This document shows, piece after piece, positions 61,926-64,000 of a stretch of 64,000 bases of DNA (position 1 is its first letter; the number at the start of each line of letters is the position of its first letter). This stretch comes from Theodoxus fluviatilis (Eukaryota > Mollusca > Gastropoda > Cycloneritida > Neritidae), in the NCBI GenBank assembly GCA_034096865.1, contig JAWQFJ010028231.1, positions 28,501 through 92,500 on the forward strand, written 5' to 3'. Under the pieces are notes generated by a model. It saw only the letters and a program-made list of their open reading frames with translations, did no database searches and had not been told where the DNA came from. A program made the position numbers and the translations under genes.

Positions 61926-62201
61926 CTGCAAAGGCAGCACGGAGAGGATGCAAATTCCAGGGCAAGTTTTCAGCTATGCAACAATGTCAATGATTGACAA
62001 TGAAAAGCATACCACTCAGCAATCCTCAGTCAAGAAAATTAATTAATAACTGATACCACCTTCAAAATTGTAAGAAGAGTGCAATTTTAATCTCTTTTTT
62101 AACCAATACTTTACGTGAACTGACGTACTCTCATTTTTTAAAATGTATACATGGTCCTTTATCTATCCTCTTCTTCTCCCTCCAAACCCATTTTCTCTTG
62201 T

Positions 62202-62205
<4 letters not shown>

Positions 62206-62284
<79 letters not shown>
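62206..62284. repeat. CT microsatellite
   Basis: An uninterrupted run of about 39 CT units. Confidence 0.97.
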
Positions 62285-62286
<2 letters not shown>

Positions 62287-62427
62287 GCTCTAATCTCTCC
62301 TTCCCAGAAAATCTACCTTCCTCCAACAAACGCATCCCATCCACTTCAATCTCTACTCCTCACACAAATCCCACTCACTTCTCCAACCACATCCCTTGTG
62401 CGCATGCGCATGTACACACATGCGTGT

Positions 62428-62429
62428 GC

Positions 62430-62464
<35 letters not shown>

Positions 62465-62472
62465 CACACATG
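62428..62472. repeat. CA microsatellite
   Basis: CA run with an AAACAC interruption. Confidence 0.95.
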
Positions 62473-63369
62473 CACACACCATCTCCCTGGCTCATGTTAG
62501 ACTCTCTCACGACCCGATCTTTCCCAAACCCATTCTTCATTTCCTCTCCCATTTCTCTCAGCCACCATCACCACCATTCCTCCACCTATCCTCCCACCCA
62601 CGCCCCTCCCCTTAGCTTCGAACAATATCACCGTATCAACTGTTATGGCTGTAGTGGAGCAGAGCAAGAAAGAAAGCTCGTTTGAGGCAAGGATCTGATG
62701 AAGGTAACACCTACACGGTAGACCGAACACGTCCAATCAGTGACAGTGTGGTTCTTTCCATTCCACACTAACCCAATCCTCGCTAGAGTTACGTCTCTAC
62801 ACCCACTCTTAACTAACTCAGGCAAACCAAAGACACATTTCACAAGTTGGCACCACCAGAGGGCGTTAGGGAGCCACGGAGCTTTGTTTACGCCTCAATT
62901 ACGGTTAAGAGAGGTTCCGCTCCCGCTCCCGACACTTCGGCTACTGCTTTTAGCCTGGCCTGAACATTCTAAAAGGTATCAAAGTCGGAAGTGCAACCTA
63001 TTGCCTGCACGCATAGAAAAAAAAGATAATTAAATAAGAAACAAATCATTCCAGTGTTTTTTCCACCCCCACAGACCTCCCTAATTACGTGGTTTCACCT
63101 GATCATCCTAAATTTAGGACGGCATGTCAAATATGGGGGTGTTAAAGGACACCTTTATGTGCAGGCTCATGTGCATAGTCGCTTTCATGCGCGTTGCGCA
63201 GACAGCATGATGGGTCTTAACGGTTTCTTCGACTATAAAGCTTCAAGTTGCGACTATCTTTCTGTACGGAGACTTGTTTTTAAAAAATATGTGGCCACTG
63301 ATGACAAGAATCAAAAGCAACCCCAGATGGCTTTTCACACTTCTGAGGAGACAAAAAATATATCACAGT

Positions 63370-63495
63370 GAACCCGAAGGAAAAACTATACATTCCATAT
63401 AGAAACCAGAGGAAAAAATATACATTCCATATAGAACCCGGAGGAAAAACTATACATTCCATATAGAACCTGGAGGAAAAAACTATACATTCCAA
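63370..63495. repeat. 32-bp tandem repeat, about 3.9 copies
   Basis: Units begin GAACCCGAAGGAAAAACTAT and end ACATTCCATATA. They start at 63370, 63402, 63434 and 63466 with a few substitutions and one extra A in the last. The unit is AT-rich, with AGGAAAAA and ATTCCATAT (SRF/MEF2-like) motifs. Located in the MAGI intron upstream of W1. Confidence 0.92.
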
Positions 63496-64000
63496 TGATT
63501 TCTTAGCAGAAGGGCATTCTTGGGGCTATAGAAAATATGATAAGAAAAGCAAAGACAATATGGGTCTGCCACAAAACGAAGCGTCCGTTCATACATAAAT
63601 ACATATATGTATCCTCCTTCTGTTGAAGATTTTTTAATTTCCATGAGCAACACTTGCCTATAATCCTCATGTTTGTACATACTTAGGATGTCATATCGCG
63701 CTTCTGGCAGATTATTACGTATTCATTTCTTTTCTAGTATTATGGATACATGAACATTCTTTGCAAAATGTACCCTAAGTCATCATTTTTGCACACTTTT
63801 CTTACCAATTCTCGAATCGGACTTTACATATGAAATTTGGTCACAAGCAGACGGCGATTTTTTTCGACATCCCTGAAACTGCCTGTGACTGACAGAATGC
63901 ACTCCTCCCAGATCCTCTGCTAGTCGTGCAATGCTGGAGCTCATGCTATACCCTGGGCTGTCTTACTTCTCCACTCCCTAGATGCAGGTGTATGCCTTCC

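Larger units (their letters stand above)
61926..64000 (-). other. MAGI: MAGI intron upstream of W1 (partial)
   Basis: No further MAGI exon was found up to the window edge, so the exon carrying the first half of PDZ1 lies beyond 64000. The stretch holds a CT run, CA runs and a 32-bp tandem repeat. Confidence 0.7.

Overview
The window is animal nuclear DNA: introns with GT-AG borders, one gene spread over 48 kb, dense microsatellites and several transposon families. Its main content is the 3' two thirds of a MAGI gene (membrane-associated guanylate kinase, inverted: WW and PDZ domains) on the minus strand. The repeat landscape (AAGGTCA-rich interspersed repeats, a jockey/CR1/L2-like LINE fragment, a piggyBac-like element, long GA, CA and CAGA runs) suggests a lophotrochozoan, most likely a mollusc and perhaps a gastropod. 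The taxon is inferred from general appearance, not proven.

I could rebuild 15 consecutive MAGI coding exons (W1 to W15 in transcript order, right to left) by matching splice sites and codon phase. They total 3,329 coding bases and join in one frame with no stop until 13886. They encode the end of PDZ1, then complete PDZ2, PDZ3, PDZ4 and PDZ5, plus the linkers and the C-terminus. The N-terminal half (PDZ0, guanylate-kinase-like, WW domains, start of PDZ1) must lie beyond position 64000. Several exons are very short (32, 35, 55, 81 nt) and are missed by a simple ORF scan.

Layout from left to right. 1-515: probable last exon of an unidentified plus-strand gene, convergent with MAGI. 516-8160: intergenic DNA with a 56-bp tandem duplication, two copies of a 1.1-kb AAGGTCA-rich repeat, and a 5'-truncated LINE. 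8160-13885: repeat-poor DNA that may be a long MAGI 3' UTR. 13886-26803: exons W15 to W7, with introns holding a 727-bp palindromic MITE-like element and a 2.85-kb piggyBac-like element. 26944-41002: a 14-kb array of a 48-bp unit inside one MAGI intron. 41096-42672: a 1.6-kb terminal-inverted-repeat element inserted in decayed units of that array. 42795-61925: exons W6 to W1, with introns full of microsatellites. 61926-64000: intron.

The most unusual object is the 48-bp satellite. Its first, decayed unit begins exactly at the GT of the PDZ3 exon's 5' splice site. Each unit therefore repeats a sense-strand GTAGGT donor-like motif, about 293 times, between the two exons that must be spliced together. 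The array shows no length change over 292 periods and one obvious variable base, whose distribution indicates homogenisation from the interior outward.
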